Below, piece after piece: positions 53,401 through 64,000 of a stretch of DNA of 64,000 bases. The stretch covers positions 1-64,000 of the forward strand of contig JAHBMJ010001118.1 in the NCBI GenBank assembly GCA_018398765.1, written 5' to 3'. The notes below the pieces were generated by a model. It was given only the letters and a program-made list of their open reading frames with translations. It made no database searches and was not told where the DNA came from. Positions within the stretch are counted from its first letter, which is position 1; each line of letters begins with the position of its first letter. Both the position numbers and the translations under genes were made by a program. Source of the DNA: Chromera velia (lineage: Eukaryota; Sar; Chromeraceae).

Positions 53401-54588
53401 CAGATTCACTCACTTCCCGAGTTGTCTAGCCTCCACGATCTCGATGCATATGAACGCGATGAGGAAGCAGGCAAAGAGTCCCTCGAGTCCCAATCGTAAC
53501 AGGTCTCGAAATTTGGAATACGGAAACAGACGGGCGACATACACGTTCACATTCGGCTGAAACCTCCCCCCCACCGACATCGACACAGTCCACTCTATGT
53601 ACACAGCCAGGTCTTCGTTGGGGTTGTAAAATCCTGCCTCAATTGTGGCCGCGGCAGTGCTGCGGTCGATCCACGTGTCGTTGAACATCGCGGCGATTTG
53701 CCACGGGACGGTGAAAGTGTCTGTGAAGCCCTGACGGTTCCACTGTACATCCGAGTAATTCCCCGTGCCATCGGAGGAATTTGCAACGGGCACTGTGTCC
53801 ATGTCGCTTCCTATGAAATTGACATCGACAACAAATGCGGCGTCGCCATAGTTGGGACCGTACCCGTCCCTTGCCCTGATATTACTGAGACCACTCGTCC
53901 ACTGATTGCCATACTGAGTGCCGAACTCTGTTGTGTTGGCATCAGATCTTGAGAACTCAGCCCAGCAGGGCCGGGAGAGAACCTGATTGTTCTCGGGGGT
54001 GATGCAGGTGTTCGTCTTTGTGCGCACCTGTCTCAACCTGACAGGCATCATCAGGTATGTGTAGGGAAGAGTGAGTCGGTCGAATTGATTTTGGGGCACC
54101 ACGCTGAGAAGGAAGGGGGTCTGTACTGAGAGGAGCCAGTACCACCAGTCGTCTTCTGTGATGATGTCATTGAAACTTTGGGGCCAGGTTTCTTTTGGGA
54201 ACTCTGCATTTGAGCTGCTGTCGAGGATTGCTCTCTGGACTTCAAAGGATTGTTCAATCGGTCTGGCGAGGTACACAATGGCGAGGAAGGAACAGAGAAA
54301 AATTAGGTAGAGGGTTAGATAGATGCAATATTTCTCCCGTCGTGCTTTCTTTAAATAGAAAATATACCCTCCAATTGGGACTGCGGGTTCGTCCTTTCGC
54401 AGGTTAACTGAGTGGAAGGCAGACTTGGAGGGCAGTCCCTTGGGGTGGGTCGGATCTTCGTCATCGTTTAGTTTTCCTGGTTTGACTGTCAGTTCCCTGT
54501 AAGCCCCCGAATCCCTGATCCCTGTGTCCCCTCGGCCAGGCCCCTCGCTTTCAACTTCGCCCGGAAGCTTGAAAGTCGTTGATGCCAT
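49060..54588 (-). CDS. polycystin-type (PKD2/TRPP-like) cation channel
   Basis: Exons 53414-54588, 52877-52970, 52363-52479, 51921-52143, 50738-51486 and 49060-50361 join in phase to 1,219 aa. S1 lies near residues 85-108 (IYLTLYLIFLCSFLAIVYLA). The long extracellular polycystin (TOP) domain follows with PVRLRQVRTKTNTC, and WIDRSTAAATIEAGFYNPNE matches the family's signature. S2-S5 are clear (YYWRNFWNYVEILSLLGFMA; FPFIIVFTLIIMGFTFAVHW). The pore helix is FSTLLQTLAGGLPY and S6 is VIFVLINMFVAILTD, the typical polycystin ending. The usual LGD filter is AGG here (residues about 531-533). After S6 come a basic/acidic linker, a coiled coil near 795-850 and a long disordered tail. No EF-hand was seen. 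Such channels act in cilia or plasma membrane in Ca2+/Na+ signalling. The donor of exon 2 could instead be at 52882. Confidence 0.93.
50380..50434. repeat. (CA)n-(TA)n microsatellite in a polycystin intron
   Basis: CA repeats followed by TA repeats, about 20 bases upstream of the last exon's acceptor when read on the minus strand. Confidence 0.9.
51870..51920. repeat. (GTGA)n repeat at the donor of polycystin exon 4
   Basis: On the minus strand the intron opens GTCAGTGAGTGAGTGAGTGA and continues as GTGA/GTGC units. The array starts at the exon boundary at 51921. Confidence 0.88.
52118..52257. repeat. 30-bp near-duplicate of a polycystin exon start and acceptor
   Basis: 52118-52147 and 52228-52257 match at 27 of 30 bases. 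The first holds the true acceptor and first codons of exon 4 (minus strand); the second is a diverged upstream copy within the intron, also with a CAG acceptor. Confidence 0.82.
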
Positions 54589-55580
54589 CTTTCCTTTTTC
54601 TGTGTGGTCTTAAGTGTATGGATTCTCCTTTTCGAGAAGTTTGCACCCACCGTGCGTGTTTGATCGGAGATGCAAAGAGCGAGACCTGTCAATTGACCTT
54701 TCTGAATTCTCTCTGAAAGAGCTCGAGCATCCGGGGGATTTCTCTGCCTTTTTCAAGACTTTGTGAAGACATCACAAGCGAGAGGCTAGCTTCTTTTGCT
54801 TCAGTCGCCTGCCTCGTTTTGTTTGAGACCGAATTCCTTGTCGTGCTGTTGTTTACCCGCTTTGGACTTCGCGAACGTATATATCTTCCTTTCGCCTCAC
54901 TTATTATCCCTTCTCCTTCCACAACTAGTTAAGAAGGATCAGTGGAGCATCAAGAATCCATTATTTGCTGAAGAGGCTTCAAGGACTTGAATTGAAGTCG
55001 TTCTCGGTGAAGACTAGAGCCGAAGAATCTCCATGTCGATGAATGCTCGAATGTAAATTTAAATTGTATAAATCACATATATAATATATAAGCACTATAT
55101 GAGACGTACACATTAATTAACTCATGCAAAAATCAAGATTTATCGCGCGCCTTTTCGCGCGTTTTTTGCGCGCGCGCGGGCTATATAGATTGAGCTGGCC
55201 AAGAAAAGTTTGTCATGCACGCGCGTACGCGCGCAGGCCGGTGGCCCGGTGCATGTGGATGAGGTACGGATGAGGTGGGGACGTTTGGCATATTATGGAT
55301 TATTATGGCATTAATTGCCTATATATATATATATATATTGCCTGGCGGCCGAATGCCCGCCGATGGTCACATTGACTCACATTCTCTCCGATCTGGCTAG
55401 TCTTTCGTGTGCTTAAATCGTTCAGCAACCTCAGGAGGAACAGAGCACATACGTGATAACTTGTTTCCGTCCCAGACAAAGTCCGTCTCCGTCTCTCTTC
55501 GTCGTACTTGTCTCCGCCTGTGAGCAGAATTCGGGATGAAATAGAACGTTTTCCTCCGCTTTGCCCCACATTCTGCTGAA
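54589..55580. promoter_or_regulatory. shared 5' region between divergent polycystin and F-box-like genes
   Basis: The two genes point away from each other, so both promoters should lie in this 992-base stretch. It holds a CpG-rich palindromic cluster at about 55142-55182 (cgcgcgccttttcgcgcg, then gcgcgcgcgcgg) and a (TA)n run at 55320-55339. No coding sequence is supported. Exact start sites cannot be assigned. Confidence 0.5.
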
Positions 55581-58500
55581 ATGGCTGTACTAGTCGAAAC
55601 AGAGAAGAGCTGTGGAGACGAGCAACATGGCGGAGAAACGAAAAACGTCGCTGAGTTTGGTTCTCTTTCAGAAGACTTGTTTGCCCATGTCGCAGTTTTT
55701 GTCGGTCCATCTTCCTTCATGTCCCTAGGCTCTGTTTCGGACTTCTCTCATCAGGCTCTTGCCTCATATGCAGAGCAGATATGGTCTTTCTTTGGAGACT
55801 CTTTTCTGAATGCCACGAGACTGGTTGACTATGCAAGGGCAAAATGGACTCTGCGGAGGTCCGACAGAAGAACCCTGGAGTCTGATCATGAGAAAGCCCA
55901 AACCCAAGCTAGAAGAATGGGTGCCTGTTTCTCAAGAAACCTGGCTTTTGTGCCGTCGTTGATTTTGGAGTTTCAAGAAGATGACTTGCAGGACTTCCAC
56001 TCAGGTTTTGTCTGCGGGAAGTTCTCCCTTATCCGCCTCTGTCTGTCTTCTCTGTCTGCCGTCTCCCGTCTCCAATTGATCCTCCCCTCCCGCCTCCTTC
56101 ATTTCCACAAATTCACCAGCCTCCCGGATACCGATTCATCCTCTTCGTCCTCTTCCTCCCGCTGCGACTGTGCCGCGTCGTCGCCCCAATTCCCCCCCGA
56201 TTTTGAGAGAAAGCTCTCCGAAACGCCGCGCCTGACTAGCGATACGACTCAGGCTGCCGAGTTGACTGCCGTCACGGCCCCTGCATGGACCCCCTCCAAC
56301 GGTCTCTCCTCCCTGCTGCACGAGGTCCTCGCGAGGAATGGCGTGTCCGTCTCTGAGTTCACTGTCTTTTTTGTCACTTTTGAAGACTCAACAAGAGGTG
56401 TGTGTTGGGAAGAGAAAGAAGAGGAGCAGGGCCGAGCTAGGGGGACGGGGGGGGATGGAAGGGGGGGAGAGCGTCAGGAGACGGGGTGGACCCCCCTTTC
56501 TTCGAGCTGGGATTTGTCCTTTTTGGGTTTGTCCAACGAAAACTTTTTGGGTTTGTCTAGCGAAGGGCTTCCCTGTACGCCCATTGAAGGAGGGGGAAAA
56601 ACGAACTGCCGAGACAGGGAGGGAGGGCCGCGCGACGAAATGGAAGAGATAGGAGAAGAGGGGAGTGATCTGAAGAAAAGAAGGGAGCCACAAAGCAGCC
56701 GGGGGGGGACTTTTGAGGTCCAACTCCCGAATTTGCGCGTTTTCCGAGTGAGGGGGGTGAGGGGGTTGACACTTCGAGACTGTAACTTTTGTCGGTTGGA
56801 GACTCTCGAGATCTCCGGTGAGACGATGAGGGTTTCTCGGGGGGGGGTAGGGGGCGAGGGAGGGAGGAGGGGGGGGTTTGAAGGTGTCGGGATTGGCGAA
56901 TCGGCGGCGTCCCGATGGACCGAAGGGACAGCTGGGTCCGTCGTTGCCTGCTCCGTGTGTTTCTCGGAGTCGGCGCTTCGGGCATTGAATCTTCAAAGCT
57001 CTCCGCTTCTTCCAAACAGAAAAGCCTCCGTGTTCCGGTTGATGAAATCTCTGAAACATGTACGTTTTGGGGTCGATTTGGCGACTCTGAAATTCTTTTT
57101 TGCTGAGGTCCCTGAGGACACTGGTTTGCGGTCGCTCTGCTTACCTGCTTACGGTGTCCTTCAGTGTGACAGGTCTCTGGAGAGTCTGAATTGGGCTCTT
57201 ACTCGGGTCTCGCATAAATTCGGGGAGGTGGAAGAGCTTGGGGTGAGATTCTTGATTTCTTTCTTTTGTGTTCTTTTCTTCCTGATTCCTTCCTTCAACT
57301 ATGCAGTCATTCAAATTCCTGCATGGAAAGGGATTTGTTGCGCTGCAGTAGACATCAATCAATTCTTCTGTTTATGCATCCGTGTGTGTCTGCTTACCTC
57401 AGAGTGAGACCAGACAGACAGACAGACAGACAGACAGTCAGGCAGGCAGGCAGATCGACAAGATAGGAAACTTCCAGTCCTCGTGTCCAGTCGCTTGTGG
57501 AATCTGTTTCGGGTGTTCATCCTCCCCCTCTCCTCAAGTTTTGTTGCCGGTCCCTTCCCAAGGGGGCCGTCGCATTCCCTCCCGACCCAGTCGGTCACTC
57601 TGCTGGTTCAGTCTGTCTGTCTGTCTGTCCGCATGTCTGTCTCCACCCCCTTAATTGGCATCTACAAAAAGAGCGTCTTTTTTTCCGTTTGGTGCATTCG
57701 ACCGGGTTTCATCTGCTTGGTTTCTGCCGTATCACTCTTCCCCTGCTGCAGCTTTTCTGGTTCTTCCGTCTCTCTCTGTCGATGGGTTTAGGTGTCGATC
57801 TGTTGTTTCTCTCTCGTCATTTTGGCTGGCGTGATTCTTGCTGCTGCGTTCTTCTCTGTGTTTGTCTCTCTGGATGAGTGCAGGTGTCGACTTTGTTCCT
57901 CCGACTGTATCCAGCGTCGATGGGCGGGTCGCTGCGTGCACTCCTGTCGGGGGGTCTCCTACCCTCCCTGAAGCGCGTGGTGGTGGAAGCACCCCCAGAC
58001 ACAACAAAAGAAGAGGGGGGCAGGAGGGAAAGCAGAGACACTCAGGCAACCCGAGGGGGACCCCAGGCAGCCAGTACTGGCTCTTTCAGGAGACAGAGAG
58101 GGGAGACTGCTGCAGAGAGTTCGCCGACTCACTCGGCATCAGCACGTGCCAGTGGGGGCATTCGCCCGCTCTCTCTTTCCCTCTTCAAGGGAGCCGATCG
58201 CTCGAGAGGCAGGAACGGTGATTCCACCAAAAAAGATTCAGAGAGATGCCAGGAAGAGAAAAACGTGCCACCCTCTCGCCCAGCTGACCCTATCACTGTC
58301 GAACCCCCAGCAGCGGCAACGAACAAACTGCGCAGACTGGGGTTTGTATTCCGACAGCCACCTAGCAGCAGGCAGCAGAGAAGACCGAGGGCCCACCCTC
58401 ATCCCGGAAAGGGGGTTGGGGCAGACGCCAAAGCCGCAAATGGAGACGCTTCAAGCTCATCCTCCTTCAGGACGGCTTTGTCTCCTCTGCCGTCTATTCC

Positions 58501-58759
58501 CCCCCTTGCCTCTCTTGATATCATCCGTGAAGCACGCGCGAGAGGGATAGCAAGAGAACCAGATGAAGTTGAGGAGCATAACAGCAATCAATTGGCGACC
58601 ACATTTGCGCCCCTGCCGGAAGAGGACGGGTGTGATCATGAGGTGGGCACGTATGAGGGAGGAGGGGGCATTTTGAGTAGCAGGTGGGGAGTGCCTTCTT
58701 TCCTTTTTGTTCGGAGCCTCCCAATCGGCACTGTGATGGAACTGCAACTAGGCAACTAG
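55581..58759 (+). CDS. F-box-like, leucine-rich protein
   Basis: Two exons, 55581-57242 and 57884-58759, join in phase 0 to 845 aa. The intron has a GTGAGA donor and a gagtgcag acceptor. Residues about 27-60 (SLSEDLFAHVAVFVGPSSFM and on) resemble an F-box, which would recruit a substrate to an SCF ubiquitin ligase. Later segments look like leucine-rich repeats: LPNLRVFRVRGVRGLTLRDC, RLETLEISG, LRALNLQSS, LKHVRFGVDLATLKFFFAEV, LRSLCLPAYG, VEELG, LPSLKRVVVEA. These suit an F-box/LRR protein, but the F-box match is weak and unverified. Low-complexity Gly/Glu/Ser inserts break up the repeats. The last 230 residues are disordered and basic. A substrate cannot be named. Confidence 0.6.
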
Positions 58760-59132
58760 GGTGAATAGGTCTCGATCAACTGAAACCATTTAAATCTGGT
58801 CACTCAATCTAACTTAGCTGAATTGAATTGAAGTGGACCTTTCAGTAAGTGTAAAGTCAGTATCTTAAAGTGAAGTGCGGCCCCATATGTACGGTGGTTA
58901 AAGCTGATGAATGTACCAACTCTGTTTGGAAATCTGTACGTACACGTCGTATAAGCTAGGGCATGCATTCAAAAAAATAAAATAAAATGAGTTTTGAATT
59001 AATTAATATTAATTTTTGATTTTTTTTTAATGATTCGACATAAACTTTTATCTAGCTAGTTATACCTAACGTTCAATCTTTCCTCTACGACTTGAGTTCT
59101 AGCCGTATAAGTTTAATACGGTATGACCAGCT

Positions 59133-59383
59133 CTAGGCATGACCCCAATATATTTATTTACATTAAAGTGACGATGATTTCACTTTAAATAAATAATTTA
59201 AAACATTAAAACACTTAAAGAAGAAAAGTTAAAACTAGAACTGAAGAAAAATATCATTTTTCTAGCGTTCTTTGCAAGGTAGTTTTAAAGTGTTTAAAGG
59301 AAAAATTTTAAAGTTTACGGTTAAAGTGGGGGTATCATCACTTTATTTTAAAATTTAAAACTATTGGGATCACGCCTATATAG
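59133..59383. mobile_element. hAT-like MITE (251 bp) nested in the 58956-60078 element
   Basis: Starts ctaggcatgaccccaata and ends tattgggatcacgcctatat-ag, imperfect inverted repeats. It is flanked by a perfect 8-bp duplication, gaccagct, at 59125-59132 and 59384-59391. The interior is AT-rich and nearly self-complementary. Confidence 0.87.
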
Positions 59384-59601
59384 GACCAGCTTTATAGCTA
59401 TTTCATTATAGGTACACTATGAATTAGTAATTTCTATGAATTAGTAGAGAAATTGATTTGCTCTGTCAGCATAAAATAGATTGGGTCTTCTTGTCTCTGT
59501 ATGGCCTTTCTTCTATTCCTATGACTAGATCTGGCAGGTGAACAAATTTGTTGAAGTTGGTCCCCGCGGGCTGCGTCTTTGCTTCCTTGAGTCCGCGGGT
59601 T

Positions 59602-59839
59602 CTAGGCTCTGCACTCCAAAAATAGAAAAAGAAAAAAAAAAGAAAGTTTCTGATTTTTTCTTTCTTTTTTTATTTATTAACCAAAAAACATATACTTTTC
59701 ATGTAACATCCCGTGCAACACCCATGCAACACTTGAACAACAGTTGTTTGCCTGTTGACTGTCATAATAAATAAAAAAAAAATCTATAAAAAAAAACTTT
59801 TTCTGATCTTTTATTTTTTTTATATAGTGCAGAGGCTAG
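59602..59839. mobile_element. hAT-like MITE, copy 2 (238 bp), nested and inverted relative to copy 1
   Basis: Ends ctaggctctgcactcc and tagtgcagaggctag. Flanks cgcgggtt (59594-59601) and cgcaggtt (59840-59847) are an 8-bp duplication with one difference. Its reverse complement aligns with the element at 47859-48097 through the centre (actgttgttcaagtgttgca). Confidence 0.85.
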
Positions 59840-60086
59840 CGCAGGTTGTTACTGTTGTGACTGAATTTGATAGACTGAATGTAAAATATCATTAGGGTTA
59901 TTACGGTTATTCATAGTACCACTGCATAGGAATACTAGACGGACTTTAGATTGTTATAAACTAGGTCACGAATTGTCTTTCAGAAAAAGTTTCACACGTT
60001 TGTCTAAGTTCTAAAAAAAAAAAAACTAAAAGCCTTTTCACTTTTTTTTTTTTGAGTGTATACCACTGCATGCCCTAGCGTATAAG

Positions 60087-60640
60087 CTAGCATAAAGGAA
60101 AGACAGAAGACATAAAGTCATGATGAAACTAGTGATGAAGAAGTTTTTCAATCTGTAGATGTACATTCAATACTAGGTTCAATACTAGGCGTAAATCAAT
60201 CAATCAATCAATCAAATCAATTAAAAAAAAAAAAAATGGTTATTTTCGTTTTTTTGTTTTTTGTTTGTTTTCTGATGTCAAACTAAAAAATCTATTGTTT
60301 AAGTGTTGTTGATGTGTTCCATGAATCAACAAGTGTTGTTTAAGTGTTGTTTTACTATTGTTTCTTTATTCTAATCGTAATGTTCTGGAGTCTTAATGCC
60401 ACTAGATTGATCTGTGTGTTAGGATGGAATGAGCCGCGCGCATTGTGAGTCTCGCATGATGCATGCATGCATACACAGCGTGCGTCAGTCCATACATCTA
60501 TCCGTCTGTCAGTCGTTGCACATGCCATGTAGGTCAGACAGTCTGGAGGTAACAGAGCTTTGTCTAGGAGAAAAGTACGAACCTTACATGACAGAACTTA
60601 CTTCTTATGAGCCCCGTACGTAAAGCCTTACTGCGCTACC
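60087..60640. other. AT-rich intergenic DNA
   Basis: No gene is supported. It contains (AATC)n at about 60196-60216, a poly-A run, and attgtttaagtgttgtt segments (60292-60360) that faintly resemble the centre of the hAT-like MITE and may be a decayed relative. Confidence 0.6.
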
Positions 60641-60700
60641 TGATGTGGTAGCAGAGCGGTCGACCTACTCAGAGAAGGTAGATTCGTTTGACCGTCTTTG
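60641..60700 (+). ncRNA. tRNA-like sequence, possible SINE head or tRNA relic
   Basis: tagcagagcggt at 60649-60660 fits the RNA polymerase III A box (TRGCNNAGYNGG) at 11 of 12 positions. gattcgtttga at 60681 loosely fits the B box (GGTTCGANTCC), with tRNA-like spacing of 32 bases. A full cloverleaf does not close: the anticodon arm has a 4-bp stem with a 9-base loop. It is therefore a relic or a tRNA-derived SINE rather than a working tRNA. Confidence 0.3.
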
Positions 60701-60839
60701 ACTGGTCGAGTGAATGTGTTATCGTAAAGTTGTTAGTTAGCGATTCCCTGAAGAGTGCCGCACACAGCCACTTAAAGAATTGATTCAGAAGTAAATCACA
60801 CGTACAGGGACTCATTCCTTCTTTCTCATTCCTTCTTTC

Positions 60840-61520
60840 TGATAGAGAAGAACACAGGTAGTCAACAAGAGAGTGGATGGAATAGAGAGATGGCTGCTGA
60901 AAAGAACAAAAAATGAGCTAGACGAGAAAAAGAAAGAGGCGTTTGCATATAGAATAGAAAGAAACATAAGAGAGAAGAGCAGTCAGGCCCCCTGGAGAAG
61001 GTAGAACTGATAAGAGTGATGATGGTTGATGTGTACAGAAAGGTCTCAAATGGAAACCGTCTCCACCTTTCTTTGTTTAAAGACAGAGCAGGTAGAAAGG
61101 TTGGCTCGACAATGAAAATAGACAGAGAGAGAATAGAGAGAGCCCTTTTTTGCTATACAAGAGTGGCACCGCGATCAGAATACAGGAGGAGAGCAGCATG
61201 CAGGGTGGGAAACATGGCTATGGCTGCAACTCAGGGAAAAATTCTAGTAAGGGGGGAAGAGAAGGTGCCGTTACAGAAAAGGACGTGCCAGTTCTGTCGA
61301 GGGTGGTTGGGAATCGAGGTGGTGGAAGATGAAATCTATCTGGTGACAGAATGTCCTGTTTTTGACAGAGAGAGAGAGCAGAGATGTTCAGGAAGATAGA
61401 AGAGAAATGTGACAGCAAGATGGAAAAAAGAGCCAGAAAGGCTGCCACAGAAAGAGAAGGGTTTAACAGAGAAGAAGGAAAAAGAGACAATTCGATGCTT
61501 TTCTGCTTTCTGTTGAATGA
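60840..61520 (+). mobile_element. LINE 3'-end fragment with C-terminal CxxC zinc motif
   Basis: The plus-strand frame 61016-61399 encodes 127 residues ending TCQFCRGWLGIEVV, EDEIYLVTECPVFDRERE. This matches the CxxC..E...H...CP...R knuckle at the end of many LINE ORF2 proteins, with Tyr in place of the usual His. The preceding charged sequence (60840-61010) is broken by stops. No RT is present, so it is a 5'-truncated, decayed copy. Confidence 0.6.
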
Positions 61521-61634
61521 ATGTCATACTGCAGTAGATAAGTTTTTGGGATAGGCATCATTCAGACGGAGGGTGTTTGAGGAGTATCCAGGATGCTACA
61601 AACATATAGAGGGAGACGCTCTGGCGGCCAGACA

Positions 61635-61928
61635 TGTAATGAACTAGAGAGTCCAGTCAAGGACAGTCCAGTCAATCTTACGGTTCTCTATACAGGAATA
61701 ATACTGCACGACTTCTGTCCGGCTTCTGCTCTCATCAATTGAGAGTTGCTTTATCGAATCACTCGAAGTATTGCGCGAATCAACTTCACAACATGGATCA
61801 ATGCATGCATACTCTCCGTAATGCCTCCAGCCGCGCTGCCCCGATAAGCAACGCCGCAGCTTGGGACCGACCGAGTCGGGCCGACCACTGCACGCCCGCT
61901 GCCGCCTCTCTATAAGTGGCTGATTACA
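61635..61928 (-). repeat. putative 3' LTR (294 bp) of the copia-like element
   Basis: Bounded by inverted TGTAAT and ATTACA, the TG..CA ends expected of an LTR. It lies directly after a purine-rich tract of A residues followed by ggaagtca (minus strand, about 61929-61957), which fits the primer site for plus-strand DNA synthesis. The partner LTR is outside the window, so the call rests on ends and position. Confidence 0.65.
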
Positions 61929-64000
61929 TGACTTCCTTTTTTTTTTTTTTTTTACAGGACAATCGGAAAATCTGATGGGGACGATGTCACACTGTCAGGA
62001 CGAGGGGAGAGGGAAGTGAAATAAAGGAGTAAAAGCTCAATTGACATGGGCTTTGTGAAAGGGTCAGCCACATTGGAATGAGAAGGGATGAACAAAAGGT
62101 GGATGGAAGCTTTATCTAACGCATCACGGAGGGAAAGGGTGTGCAGGACGAGTGTGCAGGGCGATTTTTCGATGATGCCGAGCTGAAGTGACTCGATGAC
62201 AGATTGGAGGGCCCGCTCGGTCGGACGGGGCATCTCACTAGAAACCAGCTTCAGCAAGTCATTTGAGTCTACCCCCACTTCCGCTGTGACTCCCGCTTTC
62301 TAGACGCACCACAGGACAGGCAAGAGGCACTCTAAGAAATCAACGAGGTCCTGAGCAGCATAGAGCTCTGCTCGGGTGGAAGACCTGGCGACTCGCTTCT
62401 GAGAAAAGGCCCGCCAGTGCAGGATGGCAGACTTCAAAGTGAAGAGCCACCCAGACTGTGGATGCGCATTTCCTGCAGACCCTAACGCGGCATCGCTCCA
62501 TGACTTAGTGGAGAGGGGAGACGATGTGGGAGGGACATCAGAGCGCGAGATACGGAGGATACGGGAGGTTGCGGTGCGACGGGCATAACGGAGAAGGGAA
62601 AGGAGGTAAGCAGCGTTGGCTTGAGCGGGAGCGGACGAATGACGGCTCAGTTGATTACACCCTTGGGACAAGTCAGGGCGAGTATCTTGTGCAACCCACG
62701 AAAGACACCCTAGCCGTTCACGAAAGGCTTTGCCTTCTTGGGCTGTCAAGCCTAGGTGCATCCTGGTAACTTGGTAGTCAGCCAGAAATAGGGGGAATAA
62801 ATCGGGAAAAGGAATGGGAGCGGAAGAGGGAGCGGATGCGGAAGAATCCTCAGACTCCCCCATACCTTCAGGGAGGGGGAGAGACAGGAGGTACTCGGTT
62901 TGGTGGATGTGCACGGAGTCTCATGACACATTGAAATCTACCCCTACCCAGCGGAGGGTTCCGTTCTTGGGTTTGGTGATCTTCATCTGGTAACCTCCTT
63001 TGGCTGCGATCTCGCGCGCGAGCTGAACTACAGATCGACCAATGGGCAGGATGGTAAAGTCGTCAACAAAAGTGGGGAGAATCCCAAGGAGGCGTGAAGT
63101 GGGGGCCTCAGGCTTACCCGTCCATTTCCACCATATTCCTCGAACAGAGAAAGGCACCCACCCTGCTGCTGCGAGCGTCTTGTTGCGAGAGCGGTCCCAC
63201 AGATTACCAGAATCGCGGAGTCCATAAAGCGCTCGGTTGAGGAACCACAGGAACTGCCCATGGTCGGGGTGATCTTTTGGGGGATGGACGTAAAGGGAAT
63301 CGGAACGGAGAGCCGTGAGATATGCTGTTTTCACATCGGCCACAACGATTTCACGGGGGTCAAAATCGGAATGGGCAAATGCCATGGCAAGGGTAATGTG
63401 TATAGCAGACTGGGAAGCAGTAGCGCAGGACGCGGTGACTCCTTCCCGGCGGTCGAAGAAAGGAGTACCGTCAGCAACGACTCTAGACTTGTAAGTCTAA
63501 GCACCTTCCTCAACACGCTTCTCGGTGTTAACAAAATGCGTGGGCACTGCAGAGCGGCGGTGCTCGGCATCTACTTCGGCGATCGGGACTCGCTTGTACG
63601 CATCGTTGTCGGCAAGGGACTGCAACTCGACGGCACGGGACTGGGCTTTCCCGTCGAGTTGTTCTACTGTGAGCCCCCGGCGGGGGAGGGGAATGTGAGT
63701 TATCGCAGCTTGGAATGCACCAGGCCCCACCTCGTCATCCTCGTTCCACAAGTACACAACAGAGGCACCTGCAGCGGGAGTCGGGTGGGGGGGAGGAGGG
63801 AAGATGGCAGCCGCAGCTGCTGAGGAGGCAAGGGAGTCGAAAGACAACCGATCGGTGGGGAACACAGTTTCTGGACTGGCCAGAAGAACACTTCGGTAAG
63901 TGTCACAAAGGTGGGAGGGGAGGGTTCCCTCGGCAGAGAGGATAATGTTTCTCTCCACCACCTCTTCTGGCACCAGAAAACAAAGCTCGGGCCCACACCC
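61635..64000 (-). mobile_element. Ty1/copia-like LTR retroelement, 3' half (5' part outside window), broken
   Basis: On the minus strand, long open segments encode copia-type polymerase parts. The RT shows VVADVKTAYLTAL, FLNRALYGLRDSGNLW and FVDDFTILP. A later segment has LGCLSWVAQDTRPDLSQG and an RNase H-like SSTRAELYAAQDLV. The end shows PSHSNVADPFTKP. A linker rich in Ala/Pro lies at 63497-63973. A 3' LTR and polypurine tract follow. Gag, protease and integrase would lie beyond the window. It has a few visible breaks, yet the frames are much better kept than in the fossil at 14690-15846, so it is probably the younger insertion. Confidence 0.85.

Larger units (their letters stand above)
58956..60078. 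mobile_element. hAT-like non-autonomous element (1,123 bp), host of two nested MITEs
   Basis: Perfect 12-bp terminal inverted repeats, ctagggcatgca and tgcatgccctag, are flanked by a perfect 8-bp target duplication, cgtataag, at 58948-58955 and 60079-60086. An 8-bp duplication is typical of hAT elements. No transposase is visible. Two smaller elements sit inside it, which accounts for about 490 of its bases. Confidence 0.85.

Noticed and set aside
60641-60700. Functional tRNA gene
   Set aside because: Only the A box is good; the anticodon and acceptor stems do not form a standard cloverleaf.

Overview
The window looks like nuclear DNA of an intron-rich eukaryotic microbe. The best guess is a chromerid alga (Chromera-like) or a close alveolate relative. 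The basis is inference from content: a cyclic-nucleotide phosphodiesterase behind six membrane helices (an arrangement known from apicomplexan PDEs), a polycystin channel, a very large sushi/EGF/HYR multi-pass protein, many short exons with GT..AG introns, and abundant microsatellites. No organellar or bacterial genes were seen. Exon models were built by eye from splice sites and reading phase. Four complete genes close without leftover bases: PDE 953 aa, giant receptor-like protein 3,534 aa, polycystin 1,219 aa, F-box-like protein 845 aa.

Layout. 1-4536 (-): a coiled-coil, mostly disordered protein, 3' end outside the window. 5961-11460 (-): membrane-bound cNMP phosphodiesterase. 11.5-19.3 kb: gene-poor, with a broken LINE RT fragment, an old LTR-retroelement fossil and minisatellites. 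19322-46819 (+): one 41-exon gene encoding a signal peptide, about 16 sushi (CCP) domains, an EGF-like module, two HYR modules, a cysteine-rich stem, about eight membrane helices and a disordered tail of about 1,200 residues. 46.8-49.1 kb: AT-rich, with two MITE-like elements. 49060-54588 (-): polycystin (PKD2-type) channel. 55581-58759 (+): F-box-like, leucine-rich protein, divergent from the polycystin. 58.8-64 kb: three nested hAT-like MITEs, a tRNA-like sequence, a LINE 3' fragment and the 3' half of a Ty1/copia-like LTR element on the minus strand.

Possible common theme (inference): the PDE, the giant multi-pass receptor-like protein and the polycystin are all membrane sensing or signalling proteins. 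They could serve cAMP/cGMP and Ca2+ signalling at the cell surface or flagellum. Gene neighbourhood alone does not prove a shared pathway in a eukaryote.

Most notable: sushi domains carried on symmetric phase 1-1 exons of exactly 231 bases, with signs of recent duplication and exon conversion; tetranucleotide repeats that start at splice donors in four genes; three cases of duplicated splice-acceptor segments; a polycystin pore that lacks the usual acidic filter residue; and a family of hAT-like MITEs, some nested, with 8-bp target duplications. One sushi exon is damaged by an assembly gap at 21641.
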